Notes under the pieces: generated by a model
What the model was told of the DNA's origin: nothing
The model's input: the letters and a program-made list of their open reading frames with translations, nothing else
Databases searched by the model: none
Assembly (NCBI GenBank): GCA_938023885.1
Contig: CALJCU010000058.1
Span: 1-11,070 of the forward strand
Reading direction: 5' to 3'
DNA length: 11,070 bases
Origin: an uncultured Prevotella sp.
Lineage (GTDB): Bacteria > Bacteroidota > Bacteroidia > Bacteroidales > Bacteroidaceae
Made by a program: the position numbers and the translations under genes
In this document: positions 1 through 7,175 of the stretch, in pieces
How positions within the stretch are numbered: position 1 is the stretch's first letter
Layout of the letters: every line of letters begins with the position of its first letter

Positions 1-87
1 GTAGGCGAATAGACTTCGTAGCTCGTCAAAAGTAAAATCTTTCGGGAGCTTGCGTATTCTTTTTACGAGTTTTTCTTTTTGGCTCAT
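1..87 (-). CDS. HicA-like toxin, N-terminal fragment (cut by window edge)
   Basis: Reading leftward from the ATG at 85-87, 29 codons stay open to the window edge. The product begins MSQKEKLVKRIRKLP and continues through KDFTFDEL. A short basic N-terminus of the form 'xKxEKLxxRxxxxPxDFTFDEL' is what I recall for the Bacteroidetes branch of HicA-type mRNA interferases, small (about 80 aa) RNA-cleaving toxins with a dsRBD-like fold, usually followed by a hicB antitoxin gene. The catalytic histidine and the partner gene would lie left of position 1, so neither can be checked. A TATCTTTG promoter-like -7 element lies 25 bases upstream of the ATG. The gene is divergent from mscL. Alternative: another small hypothetical protein with a similar start. 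The reading frame is seen directly; the family call is inferred from a short fragment. Confidence 0.55.
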   Translation of the reverse strand, partial: MSQKEKLVKRIRKLPKDFTFDELRSLFAY

Positions 88-108
88 ACAACGAGGAACT
101 AATTTTCA

Positions 109-140
109 GTTGCAAAGATACAATTAATTTTCTAATTTTG
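109..140 (+). promoter_or_regulatory. Putative promoter for mscL
   Basis: GTTG at 109-112 followed by a 20-base spacer and TAATTTTG at 133-140 fits the Bacteroidetes housekeeping promoter (TTTG, N19-21, TAnnTTTG). It would start transcription near 147 and give mscL a leader of about 130 nucleotides. It overlaps the leftward promoter almost completely, and TGCAAA (111-116) and TTTGCA (137-142) form an inverted repeat across both, so a protein bound here could affect both genes. Confidence 0.5.
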
Positions 141-144
141 CAGG
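113..144 (-). promoter_or_regulatory. Putative promoter for the leftward hicA-like gene
   Basis: On the minus strand, 120 to 113 reads TATCTTTG, an exact match to the Bacteroidetes -7 consensus TAnnTTTG. Twenty bases upstream the sequence ends in CTG, an imperfect version of the -33 TTG element. The -7 box sits 25 bases before the ATG at 87, implying a leader of roughly 20 nucleotides. The match is seen in the sequence; activity is inferred. Confidence 0.5.
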
Positions 145-185
145 CGGTATGAGTATTAAATAATATAAAAAACAAAGCAGGGAAG

Positions 186-204
186 GCAAATAGAACCTAT
201 TTGC
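186..204 (+). repeat. Perfect 8-bp inverted repeat in presumed mscL leader
   Basis: GCAAATAG (186-193) and CTATTTGC (197-204) are perfect reverse complements separated by AAC. As RNA this is a modest hairpin in the untranslated leader; as DNA it could be an operator. It lacks a following T-tract, so it does not look like a terminator. The repeat is certain; any function is speculative. Confidence 0.5.
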
Positions 205-279
205 AGCACTCTTGTTTTATGTGTGCAATACTGACTTTGCAATTCACGGATTGTTTACACATATATAATATAAATAAGT

Positions 280-699
280 ATGGGAAAGTTCTTAGAAGAG
301 TTCAAAGCATTCGCAGTTAAAGGCAATGCTGTAGACATGGCGGTAGGTGTCATCATCGGCGGCGCCTTTGGGAAGATTGTCAGCAGTATTGTTGACGACA
401 TCATCATGCCGCCTATTGGCTGGCTTATTGGCGGTGTGAATTTCTCCGACCTGAAGATTACGTTGCCGACGGTGGAGATCCCAGGCGTGGAAAAGATGGG
501 GGCTGCAACCATCAATTACGGCAACTTTATCCAGACGCTGCTCGACTTTGTCATCATAGCTTTCTGCGTTTTCCTGCTTGTAAAAGGGATCAATGCACTT
601 ACAAGGAAGAAAGAGGAGCCAAAGGCTGTTCCAGGACCCAGTAATGAAGAGAAGCTACTGACGGAAATCAGAGACTTGATGAAAGACGAGAGGAAATAG
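280..699 (+). CDS. mscL: Large-conductance mechanosensitive channel MscL
   Basis: Encodes a 139-residue inner-membrane channel that forms a homopentamer and opens under high membrane tension to release solutes during hypo-osmotic shock. The N-terminal amphipathic segment (MGKFLEEFKAF) is followed by the family signature around residues 14-47: KGNAVDMAVGVIIGGAFGKI, then the VDDIIMPPIG stretch that ends the pore-lining first membrane helix. A periplasmic loop spans about 50-80, a second membrane helix about 82-104 (LLDFVIIAFCVFLLVKG), then a basic RKK stretch and a charged C-terminal helix (EEKLLTEIRDLMKDE) expected to bundle in the cytoplasm. The length is typical and the protein looks complete. 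The start is the ATG right before the conserved N-terminus; upstream sequence is A/T-rich without a Shine-Dalgarno, normal for this phylum. It stands alone, divergent from the hicA-like gene and convergent with the PUL operon. Confidence 0.97.
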   Translation: MGKFLEEFKAFAVKGNAVDMAVGVIIGGAFGKIVSSIVDDIIMPPIGWLIGGVNFSDLKITLPTVEIPGVEKMGAATINYGNFIQTLLDFVIIAFCVFLLVKGINALTRKKEEPKAVPGPSNEEKLLTEIRDLMKDERK

Positions 700-707
700 C
701 TTACATT

Positions 708-731
708 GTCCGCCACGTGGCGGACTTTCGG
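708..731 (+). terminator. Palindromic hairpin after mscL, likely terminator
   Basis: Positions 708-725 (GTCCGCCACGTGGCGGAC) form a perfect 18-bp palindrome that can fold as a 7-bp GC-rich stem with an ACGT loop, 8 bases after the mscL stop. Only TTT follows before CGG, so the U-tract is weak; a terminator is likely but not certain. The central CACGTG could instead make it a protein-binding palindrome. Confidence 0.55.
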
Positions 732-847
732 CTGACTGACGATAAAAACAGACTGACGGACGACAGAAAAATCACCACGATGACAGCTAGTGAAAGTGCA
801 ATGACCTTAGAGATAAAGTATCTTTTTATATAGTTTCGGGTTAGGAA

Positions 848-887
848 AACAATCACGCTCAGTGCAATATCACTGAGCGTGATTGTT
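848..887 (-). terminator. Strong hairpin terminator ending the PUL operon
   Basis: The arms 848-864 and 871-887 are perfect 17-bp reverse complements around a 6-base loop (865-870). On the minus strand the hairpin lies 15 bases after the stop codon of the last PUL gene and ends in a T-rich stretch (TTGTTTTCC), as expected for a rho-independent terminator. On the plus strand TTGTGTTT follows, so it may also stop mscL read-through. Confidence 0.85.
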
Positions 888-902
888 GTGTTTAGAGCTA
901 TG

Positions 903-1952
903 CTATTCCCAATCGATAGCTTGATCCTCATCCGGTATCTGCGTATTGATCTTACGCTCGAGCGTCAGAGTACCCTCGACACCGCAGCTTAGCTCATAGC
1001 CTGGTACTGAGGTGTAATCGACATAAGTGTAAGCAATATTATGGATGATGACGTAGCGGTGGACGAGATAGGGTTGGGTGGCATCGGCGACCTCCTGGAT
1101 GGAGTAGGAAGCCTCACCAGTGACATTAAGCTTCATCTTTGGGTTCTTGGAATAAAATTGTACGGAACCTTGTGTGCCGCCGCTGAAATGCGCGAAGACC
1201 TTGTAATTGGCGCGGTCGGTACGCGTTTCGTCTATGTCTCCGGCATAGAAAAAAATAGTTGTGTCGTTGACAACATATCCGCGGATGTCACTCTTTGCCG
1301 TAGCAAGGGTCGGGTCATCGGATGTATAGATCTTCATGGCTGTGCCACTGTAGTCGCCGCTGAAGTCGTTGAACGGGAAGATACGAAGAATGGCTTTGGC
1401 ATAGTTCTTACGTGGATGCTTCTTGTATCCATAGCTCCCGTTGTCTACGATGGTTATTGGGAGTACCCATTTCTTAGACATGTCTATTCCCTCGAAGTTG
1501 AACTTTATGGGTAGCAAGGCTACGTTTTCACTACCATTGATAGTCACAGTCTCAGGATAAGCAGCATAGTCGCTCATGTCTTCGTACCAGAGATCAGTCC
1601 TCTTCTGGAAGCGTGCGTAGTTCTCAGTGGCGAGAGTGTCGGCATCATGGGCAACATGTACCGTGATATTATTTTCATTCGTTTTGGAGCCGCTGACGAT
1701 GACAGGCAAATCGTAACTCGACTGTCCATCTCCATACACTGCAACTTTGTTAGTATCCTTGCGTGTATAAGGGACATAGATATTGGTTACGCCCTCGCTG
1801 TTAAGTGGAGAACGAAAACTAATGTACTGCGTGTACTGCTCGTCAGTCCAGTCATCGTTGCACGAAGCAAGCATCAGAGTTGCTGCTGTCAGAGGTAGGA
1901 GAGCAAAGCTCAGCGCGCGTTGGCCCAACTGTAATATATTTGTTGTTTTCAT
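903..1952 (-). CDS. Surface lipoprotein, DUF1735-like / DUF4973 type
   Basis: A 349-residue lipoprotein, last gene of the operon. The signal peptide has a basic start, a hydrophobic stretch (about 13-28) and the lipobox LASC with lipidated Cys31; the following NDDWTDE is acidic, a common surface-export feature in Bacteroidetes lipoproteins. Residues about 35-185 resemble the beta-sandwich N-terminal domain of BT_3987-like proteins (DUF1735), including YISFRSPLN and KWVLPITIVDNGSY. The C-terminal half (about 185-349, with FPFNDFSGDYSGTA, FFYAGDIDETRTDRANYKV and the tail QIPDEDQAIDW) matches what I recall of DUF4973 proteins encoded beside SusC/SusD. A role in binding ligand at the cell surface is inferred from position and domain type; no catalytic motif is visible. 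The start ATG lies 20 bases after the SusD stop and gives a proper signal peptide. Confidence 0.82.
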   Translation of the reverse strand: MKTTNILQLGQRALSFALLPLTAATLMLASCNDDWTDEQYTQYISFRSPLNSEGVTNIYVPYTRKDTNKVAVYGDGQSSYDLPVIVSGSKTNENNITVHVAHDADTLATENYARFQKRTDLWYEDMSDYAAYPETVTINGSENVALLPIKFNFEGIDMSKKWVLPITIVDNGSYGYKKHPRKNYAKAILRIFPFNDFSGDYSGTAMKIYTSDDPTLATAKSDIRGYVVNDTTIFFYAGDIDETRTDRANYKVFAHFSGGTQGSVQFYSKNPKMKLNVTGEASYSIQEVADATQPYLVHRYVIIHNIAYTYVDYTSVPGYELSCGVEGTLTLERKINTQIPDEDQAIDWE

Positions 1953-1972
1953 AGCGTTATCATGCTTTTTGA

Positions 1973-4048
1973 TTAGTCATACGATGTCCATCCGGGGTTC
2001 TGGGTGAGCTTGGAGTTATGCTTGAGTTCAGAGTGCGGAATAGGCCATAGATACATTTTGTCGCTGAATGTAGACGGGAGATTAGAGATAGGCACAACCA
2101 TTTGGAAGTCCTCTTTATGGTTCTCGTCCATCATGACATTACAGCCATATATTCTAAGACTTTCCTCTACCGGAGCATCTTTCCAGCGCCGGAGGTCAAA
2201 ATAGCGCTTGCCCTCACCCATGAACTCAATCATGCGCTCGCGTTTGATGCGCTTGCGCAAGGCTGCGGCATCAGCATAGTCAGACTCTGAGAAATCGGGC
2301 AGGCCGGCTCTGATGCGGACAGGCCGAATTCCTCGCTTCATCTCTTTCCCGTCACGGCTGATAGTATAGGTCTTGGAGCCGTCCCAGGAAGGAATGCTGT
2401 AAGTTTGCGTTAGTTCGTTAAGTGCCTCAGCATACAACATAAGAATGTCGGCATAGCGAATAGCGGGCTCTACACGCTCCTTGAATGTGGAGTAGTCGTT
2501 GGAGTAATCGTTAGGATTATAATATTTCTTGCATCCGATACCCGTCCGGAGGTAGAACTGCGTGTTGTTATAGCCATTCTGCTCACCCTGATATCCGCCG
2601 CGATAATAGAATACCTGGCGGTTGTGGTTGGACGCAGTAGGATCTCCGAGACATTCCCATACTGAACCGTTGTAGCCTACTGAAGCATAGAAGCGGGGCT
2701 CACGGTTGGCATATTGCAGTGAGACATTTGCAGGCAGAGGTTTGTAGAGCCCCTTGCGTACATCACGTGCACTGGTGAAGCCAGACAGGCGCTCTGTGCC
2801 ATTACCGCGGCCAATCTCTTTGTCTTTTCCCGGGCAGTCGGTACCGTCATTCATATAATAGGCATCTACCATCTTCTGGGTCAATCCATGTGTATTCCAT
2901 CCGTTGCAAGAGCGTGGCATCTCGTGGAGAGAAAAAGCCTTCATGCCCCAGTGCTCATCGGTGGCATTGGATGAGCCTCGGGTAAAAATGAGCTCGGGAT
3001 TATCATCAGGGGCCACATCACCGTCGAAGAGTGCGCGATACGATTGCATGGGATCTATGTTGCGCCATCCGTTCGGCCAGTCGTGTTTTGCAAACTCACA
3101 GGTGGTGTCTGCCGGTGTAATGGTGGCAGGATGACCTTCGGCATCAGTTGTTGTGGATGCAGCATGATAGAGATCGTATACTCCTAATTCCATGACGTCA
3201 CGGCAGGCGGCAGCGGCTTTTGCCCACTTCTCTTCTTTATATTCTGTGGAGAGAAGCTGATGGCCTTCATTGTCGACAAGCTCTTTGGCATAGGTGTCAG
3301 TATTGCCATTGGCAAATGGTGAGGCCGCAAAAATTAGAGCTTGAGCGCGGGCTGCGAGTGCGGCACCTTTGGTCGGAGCCGTGACGTGCTCAGCATCACG
3401 CTTTGTGTATTGTATCTCTTTGGCGGCCTGAGTCATCTCGGAACTGATGTAATCGGCTACTTCTTCATAAGAACTGCGCGGCGTGGCAATGGCATCGTAG
3501 CTTTCGGTGTAGTCTGCACCCTCGTCGGGCATGATGGGACAAGGACCATAGCGGCGGAGGAGAAGCCAATAGTAGTAAGCCCGGACAAAACGAGCCTGAC
3601 CCTTGTAGTCGAGTTTCTCCTTGTCTGTCATCTTAGGGTTCTGGTCAATGTTATGGATAAATATAGAAGCCTGATAGATACCTTTGTAGCATTTAGCCCA
3701 TGCCCCGTTGCAGAAATTCTCGTCGTAGGTACCCTGGCGGAACACGTTGTAGGATAGCGCCCAGGTCTCCTTGGAGTCGTAATTGATATCACGGTCTCCG
3801 TAGTACATGTCGTCGGCAAAGCAGAACGAGTTGGTGAATCCATCCTTCGAGACCACGTCAGCATTGTCGTTGGCAAGGAACGAATAGGCATAGGACAGCC
3901 ACTCTATCGACTTGCTACGGTCGGTGAAGACAGTCTCAAGCGTTGTACGGTCCTTGAAATACTTGTCCGAGTCGAGGTAGTCGTTACAGGATGTCAGTGT
4001 CATACCTGCGGCGAGAGCCAGAGAGAAAAATATATATTTCGTTTTCAT
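1973..4048 (-). CDS. SusD/RagB-family nutrient-binding lipoprotein
   Basis: A 691-residue outer-surface lipoprotein that acts as the lid on the SusC transporter and captures substrate. The signal peptide ends in the lipobox LTSC, with lipidated Cys21 followed by NDYLD, a very common SusD start. The N-terminal SusD domain (about 22-210) holds the TPR-like helices, including QARFVRAYYYWLLLRRYG near 151-168. The C-terminal RagB/SusD domain includes PAIRYADILMLYAEALNEL, the helix RIKRERMIEFMGEGKRYFDL near 600-619, and the closing YLWPIPHSEL and NPGW motifs. The length is on the long side (many SusD proteins are 500-650 aa), consistent with loop insertions in the middle of the protein. It follows susC by 31 bases, the usual pairing. 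The ligand cannot be read from the sequence. Confidence 0.96.
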   Translation of the reverse strand: MKTKYIFFSLALAAGMTLTSCNDYLDSDKYFKDRTTLETVFTDRSKSIEWLSYAYSFLANDNADVVSKDGFTNSFCFADDMYYGDRDINYDSKETWALSYNVFRQGTYDENFCNGAWAKCYKGIYQASIFIHNIDQNPKMTDKEKLDYKGQARFVRAYYYWLLLRRYGPCPIMPDEGADYTESYDAIATPRSSYEEVADYISSEMTQAAKEIQYTKRDAEHVTAPTKGAALAARAQALIFAASPFANGNTDTYAKELVDNEGHQLLSTEYKEEKWAKAAAACRDVMELGVYDLYHAASTTTDAEGHPATITPADTTCEFAKHDWPNGWRNIDPMQSYRALFDGDVAPDDNPELIFTRGSSNATDEHWGMKAFSLHEMPRSCNGWNTHGLTQKMVDAYYMNDGTDCPGKDKEIGRGNGTERLSGFTSARDVRKGLYKPLPANVSLQYANREPRFYASVGYNGSVWECLGDPTASNHNRQVFYYRGGYQGEQNGYNNTQFYLRTGIGCKKYYNPNDYSNDYSTFKERVEPAIRYADILMLYAEALNELTQTYSIPSWDGSKTYTISRDGKEMKRGIRPVRIRAGLPDFSESDYADAAALRKRIKRERMIEFMGEGKRYFDLRRWKDAPVEESLRIYGCNVMMDENHKEDFQMVVPISNLPSTFSDKMYLWPIPHSELKHNSKLTQNPGWTSYD

Positions 4049-4061
4049 GTTCTCAAATACT

Positions 4062-4073
4062 TTCTATATAGAA
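4062..4073. repeat. 12-bp A/T-rich palindrome between susC and susD
   Basis: TTCTATATAGAA is a perfect palindrome in the middle of the 31-base gap between the susC stop and the susD start. It is too short and A/T-rich to be a convincing terminator. It could be a weak RNA-processing or binding site, or chance in an A/T-rich spacer. Confidence 0.3.
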
Positions 4074-4079
4074 TTATTG

Positions 4080-7000
4080 TTATAAGCTCACCTGTACACC
4101 GGCTGTGACGGACTTCGTGATAGGATAAGCCTCACCGTTGCTGCTACCGAGCTCAGGATCCCACAATTTGAACTTAGACCATGTGATGAGGTTCTGTCCG
4201 GAGATATAGAATCTTACATTAGTCAAGTGAAGCTTGATGAGAAGAGGCTTGGGGAGCGTGTATCCGATATCCAGGTTCTTCAGTCTGAGGTAACGGCCGT
4301 TGCGGAGCCAGAAAGAGGATGCCCGGTAGTTGTTGGAATTGCCCCCATAGCTCAGGCGTGGATAGTTGGCATTGACGTTTTCTGTAGCTGCCGTACCGGA
4401 AATGTCGCCGGATATCCACCGGCCATCAGTAAGATCCTTGAGGATGTTGCCCCACCGGCCCTCACTGAAAGCATAGACGGTCTTCCCGTTGATTAGGAAT
4501 GTGGACTTGCCGGCTCCTTGGAAATGGAGGTTAAAGTCGAACCCGTGCCAGGATACGGAAGCTCCTAAACCATAGATTAGGCTTGGGGCCGAAGTGGCTC
4601 CAATGGCTACAACATCACCATTGTTTACGACACCATCACCGTTGACATCCTTATATTTGATATCTCCGGGCTGTACGGTTCCAAACTGCTGCTGAGGAGA
4701 GTTACGGATGTCATCGTAGTCCTTAAAGAGTCCAAGAGCGATGAGACCACGCTGCTGGTCGATACGGTAGCCTTTTTGGTACTGATAAGGATAGGCACTG
4801 TTTTCCTCATCACGGTTCAATATTTTATTTTTGGTGTACGTAATGTTTCCGCGGACTGTCCAATTCACTTGCCCCAGGTGATCCTTATACTCGAAGTTGC
4901 CATCGAAACCGGAGTTTTTCACTTGCCCGACATTAGCCCACGGGTTGCTTTCCAGTCCGACGATAGAAGGCAAATATCTGCGCTCCATAAAGATTCCTGA
5001 ACGATTCTCATGGAAGTAGTCCATGGTGAGTGAGAATTTGTTCTTGAATGCCACGAAATCAACGCCTAAGTCAGTCTTTCGAGCTACCTCCCAGGTAATA
5101 TCTGGTGAAGCTACCCGTGTGTAATGGTAACCGTTGGTGGCATTAGCAGAAGTGAGCGTACCCCAGTTCCAGGCATAGCCGGAAGTCTCGCCGATGGTAT
5201 AAAGATACGGGAAACGGTTGCTGCCTGTATTGTCGTTACCTACTTTACCCCAGCTGTAACGTATTTTGAATATGTCGATCCACTTGCGGGCGTTCTTCAT
5301 GTAAGGCTCTTCTACGATATTCCATGCCATGGAGAAGGCTGGAAAAAAACCGAAGCGATGATGGTCAGCGAAGTTCTCGGAACCATTGTAACCGAAGTTA
5401 AAGTCAACGAAGTAGCGATAAGCGAAGTTGTATGTGACCTGTCCGGCGAGGTCCTCGTTCTTTCTGCTCACCGAGTTTTTGATATCTGTTCCGATGTTCT
5501 GAGTCTGTGTGTTGTTGTCCATCGTAAAGCGGGCTGTGGCGCCGAGATTATGCAATTTGGCAAATGTGCGGTTCCAGCGGAGCAGGAGCTCCAGGAACTC
5601 GCGGCGCGATCCATCGCCGCCGGAAGCTTGCGTCATCTCAGAGGCACTCTGCAGCATGTCCCAAACGATCATGCCGTCAGCGTTACGGCTGTTGGCATGA
5701 TACATGGCAGGCCGGCGGTGGTGGTTAATCCAGTTGCTGTTGTATGTATCATAACCGAAGCGCCCTGTAAAGTTCAGACCTTTGGTGATGAAACCTAAGT
5801 CTTGTTCCAGAGTGAGGTTTGTCTGGATATTGTTGTCCCAGTTGTTGTTATAACCGGTCTGTGTGGCTGAAGCCCATGGGTTCATCTGATTGCTGTTACG
5901 ACCGTAAGCGGGTATATAACCATTGCTATAGACGACAGGGGTAGACAGGGCGTTGAATCCAAAGAGCTCGCCCCATACGTCGCTGTCGCCAAGACCCGGA
6001 GAGTTGCGCTTGTTAAGGTTACCGCTCACGCCTAGTTTTAGCACCGTTGTCTTTGTGATGTCGATATCGGTATTCAGTCGGAAGTTCCAGCGGCGATAAT
6101 TGGCGTTGGTGTCATAGTCCTTCTTTAGCGTGTCGTCAGTTTTGTACATGCCCTGATCTTCGATATATGCCACGGAGGCGAAGTAGCGGGCTGTGGAGCC
6201 GCCGCCGCTCAAGCTGACATCGGCCCGGTAGCTCTGTGCTCCGTTCTTGAGTAGCAGATCTGACCAGTCAACGTTAGGATAGAAGTCGGGGTCAAGGCCC
6301 GTCTTAATAAGAGCGAGCTCTTCCGGCTGGTATTGGGGTGCTAAGTTGCGCGTTACGCGTGCTTCGTTGAGGAGGTTGGCATAGGTGAGACCATCGACAA
6401 ACGTTGGGGTGATGGTACGTGTATTGTAAGAAGTCTCAACCTTGGCATTGATATTGATTTTACCTTCTCTACCGTGCTTGGTAGTAATCAGGATGACGCC
6501 GTTAGCACCCTTGGAACCATAGATGGCTGTAGCTGATGCATCTTTGAGAACAGAAAAACTTTCAATATCCTCAATGTTGATGTCATCGATATTGCTGCGT
6601 TCAAAGCCGTCGACGAGGATCATAGCCGACGAACTGGCGCCAAACGTTGAGATACCGCGAACCCAGAAGCGCGAAGTGTTCTTGCCCGGCTGACCTGAGG
6701 TCTGCATAGCAATGATACCAGGTACGTTACCGGCAAGCGTGTTGGTGAGGTTGGATGAGGCGTACTGTTTCATGTCTCCCACGTTGACATTAGTGATGGC
6801 ACCTGTCACCGTGAGTTTCTTCTGTGTACCGAGCGCAGTTACAACGACTTCATCGACGGCATTGTTCTCTTGCACTTTCATTTTCACGTTCACCGTAGAC
6901 TGATCTTTGAGCAAGACTTCTGTAGTCTGAAATCCGACATAACTGAACACAAGCGTCTTGTATTGGTTGGCCTTGATCTTATAGTTTCCATTAATATCGG

Positions 7001-7163
7001 TGACGGTACCTAAGCCTTTAGAGTCTTTCACGATGACGCTAACACCGATAAGGGGTTCACCTTTATCATCGGTGACATTGCCCGAAACCTCCATAACCTT
7101 CTGTGCTGCGGCAGAGATAGAGACTAAGAGGATCAGGACCAAAATGCTGATGTATCTTTTCAT
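4080..7163 (-). CDS. SusC/RagA-family TonB-dependent outer-membrane transporter
   Basis: A 1027-residue TonB-dependent barrel that imports oligomers together with SusD. A Sec signal peptide (about 1-20, ending SAAAQ) is followed by a carboxypeptidase-D regulatory-like domain (about 26-100, VSGNVTDDKGEPLIGVSV), the TonB box DEVVVTALG at 104-112 and the plug (about 115-232) with the SusC signature VLKDASATAIYGSKGANGVI. The remainder is the 22-strand barrel, including an acidic Asp-rich loop DVNGDGVVNNGD near residue 840 that is common in SusC proteins. There is no STN domain before the regulatory-like domain, so it should not signal to an anti-sigma factor. The C-terminus ends VQVSL rather than in the more usual aromatic residue. 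The start ATG is 12 bases after the preceding stop. The transport mechanism is known for the family; the cargo is unknown. Confidence 0.97.
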   Translation of the reverse strand: MKRYISILVLILLVSISAAAQKVMEVSGNVTDDKGEPLIGVSVIVKDSKGLGTVTDINGNYKIKANQYKTLVFSYVGFQTTEVLLKDQSTVNVKMKVQENNAVDEVVVTALGTQKKLTVTGAITNVNVGDMKQYASSNLTNTLAGNVPGIIAMQTSGQPGKNTSRFWVRGISTFGASSSAMILVDGFERSNIDDINIEDIESFSVLKDASATAIYGSKGANGVILITTKHGREGKININAKVETSYNTRTITPTFVDGLTYANLLNEARVTRNLAPQYQPEELALIKTGLDPDFYPNVDWSDLLLKNGAQSYRADVSLSGGGSTARYFASVAYIEDQGMYKTDDTLKKDYDTNANYRRWNFRLNTDIDITKTTVLKLGVSGNLNKRNSPGLGDSDVWGELFGFNALSTPVVYSNGYIPAYGRNSNQMNPWASATQTGYNNNWDNNIQTNLTLEQDLGFITKGLNFTGRFGYDTYNSNWINHHRRPAMYHANSRNADGMIVWDMLQSASEMTQASGGDGSRREFLELLLRWNRTFAKLHNLGATARFTMDNNTQTQNIGTDIKNSVSRKNEDLAGQVTYNFAYRYFVDFNFGYNGSENFADHHRFGFFPAFSMAWNIVEEPYMKNARKWIDIFKIRYSWGKVGNDNTGSNRFPYLYTIGETSGYAWNWGTLTSANATNGYHYTRVASPDITWEVARKTDLGVDFVAFKNKFSLTMDYFHENRSGIFMERRYLPSIVGLESNPWANVGQVKNSGFDGNFEYKDHLGQVNWTVRGNITYTKNKILNRDEENSAYPYQYQKGYRIDQQRGLIALGLFKDYDDIRNSPQQQFGTVQPGDIKYKDVNGDGVVNNGDVVAIGATSAPSLIYGLGASVSWHGFDFNLHFQGAGKSTFLINGKTVYAFSEGRWGNILKDLTDGRWISGDISGTAATENVNANYPRLSYGGNSNNYRASSFWLRNGRYLRLKNLDIGYTLPKPLLIKLHLTNVRFYISGQNLITWSKFKLWDPELGSSNGEAYPITKSVTAGVQVSL

Positions 7164-7175
7164 ATTCAGGCTGTT

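Noticed and set aside
212..239. Second possible mscL promoter (TTG at 212-214, TGACTTTG at 232-239)
   Set aside because: The -7 box deviates at its second base and the spacer is only 17 bases; the 109-140 candidate fits the consensus better.
734..768. Imperfect direct repeats of GACTGACG (734-741, 751-758)
   Set aside because: Two short copies in a small spacer are not enough to support a CRISPR, iteron or tandem repeat array.
809..830. Weak hairpin AGATA-AAG-TATCT followed by T's
   Set aside because: The stem is only 5 A/T-rich pairs. The much stronger hairpins at 708-725 and 848-887 explain termination better.
701..931. 76-codon minus-strand frame between mscL and the PUL
   Set aside because: It runs through the terminator hairpin and the mscL-proximal palindrome, overlaps the end of the last PUL gene, and its product is low-complexity.
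5124..5798. 224-codon plus-strand open frame opposite susC
   Set aside because: It is antisense to the well-supported SusC barrel region and has no signal peptide, domain or promoter-like context.
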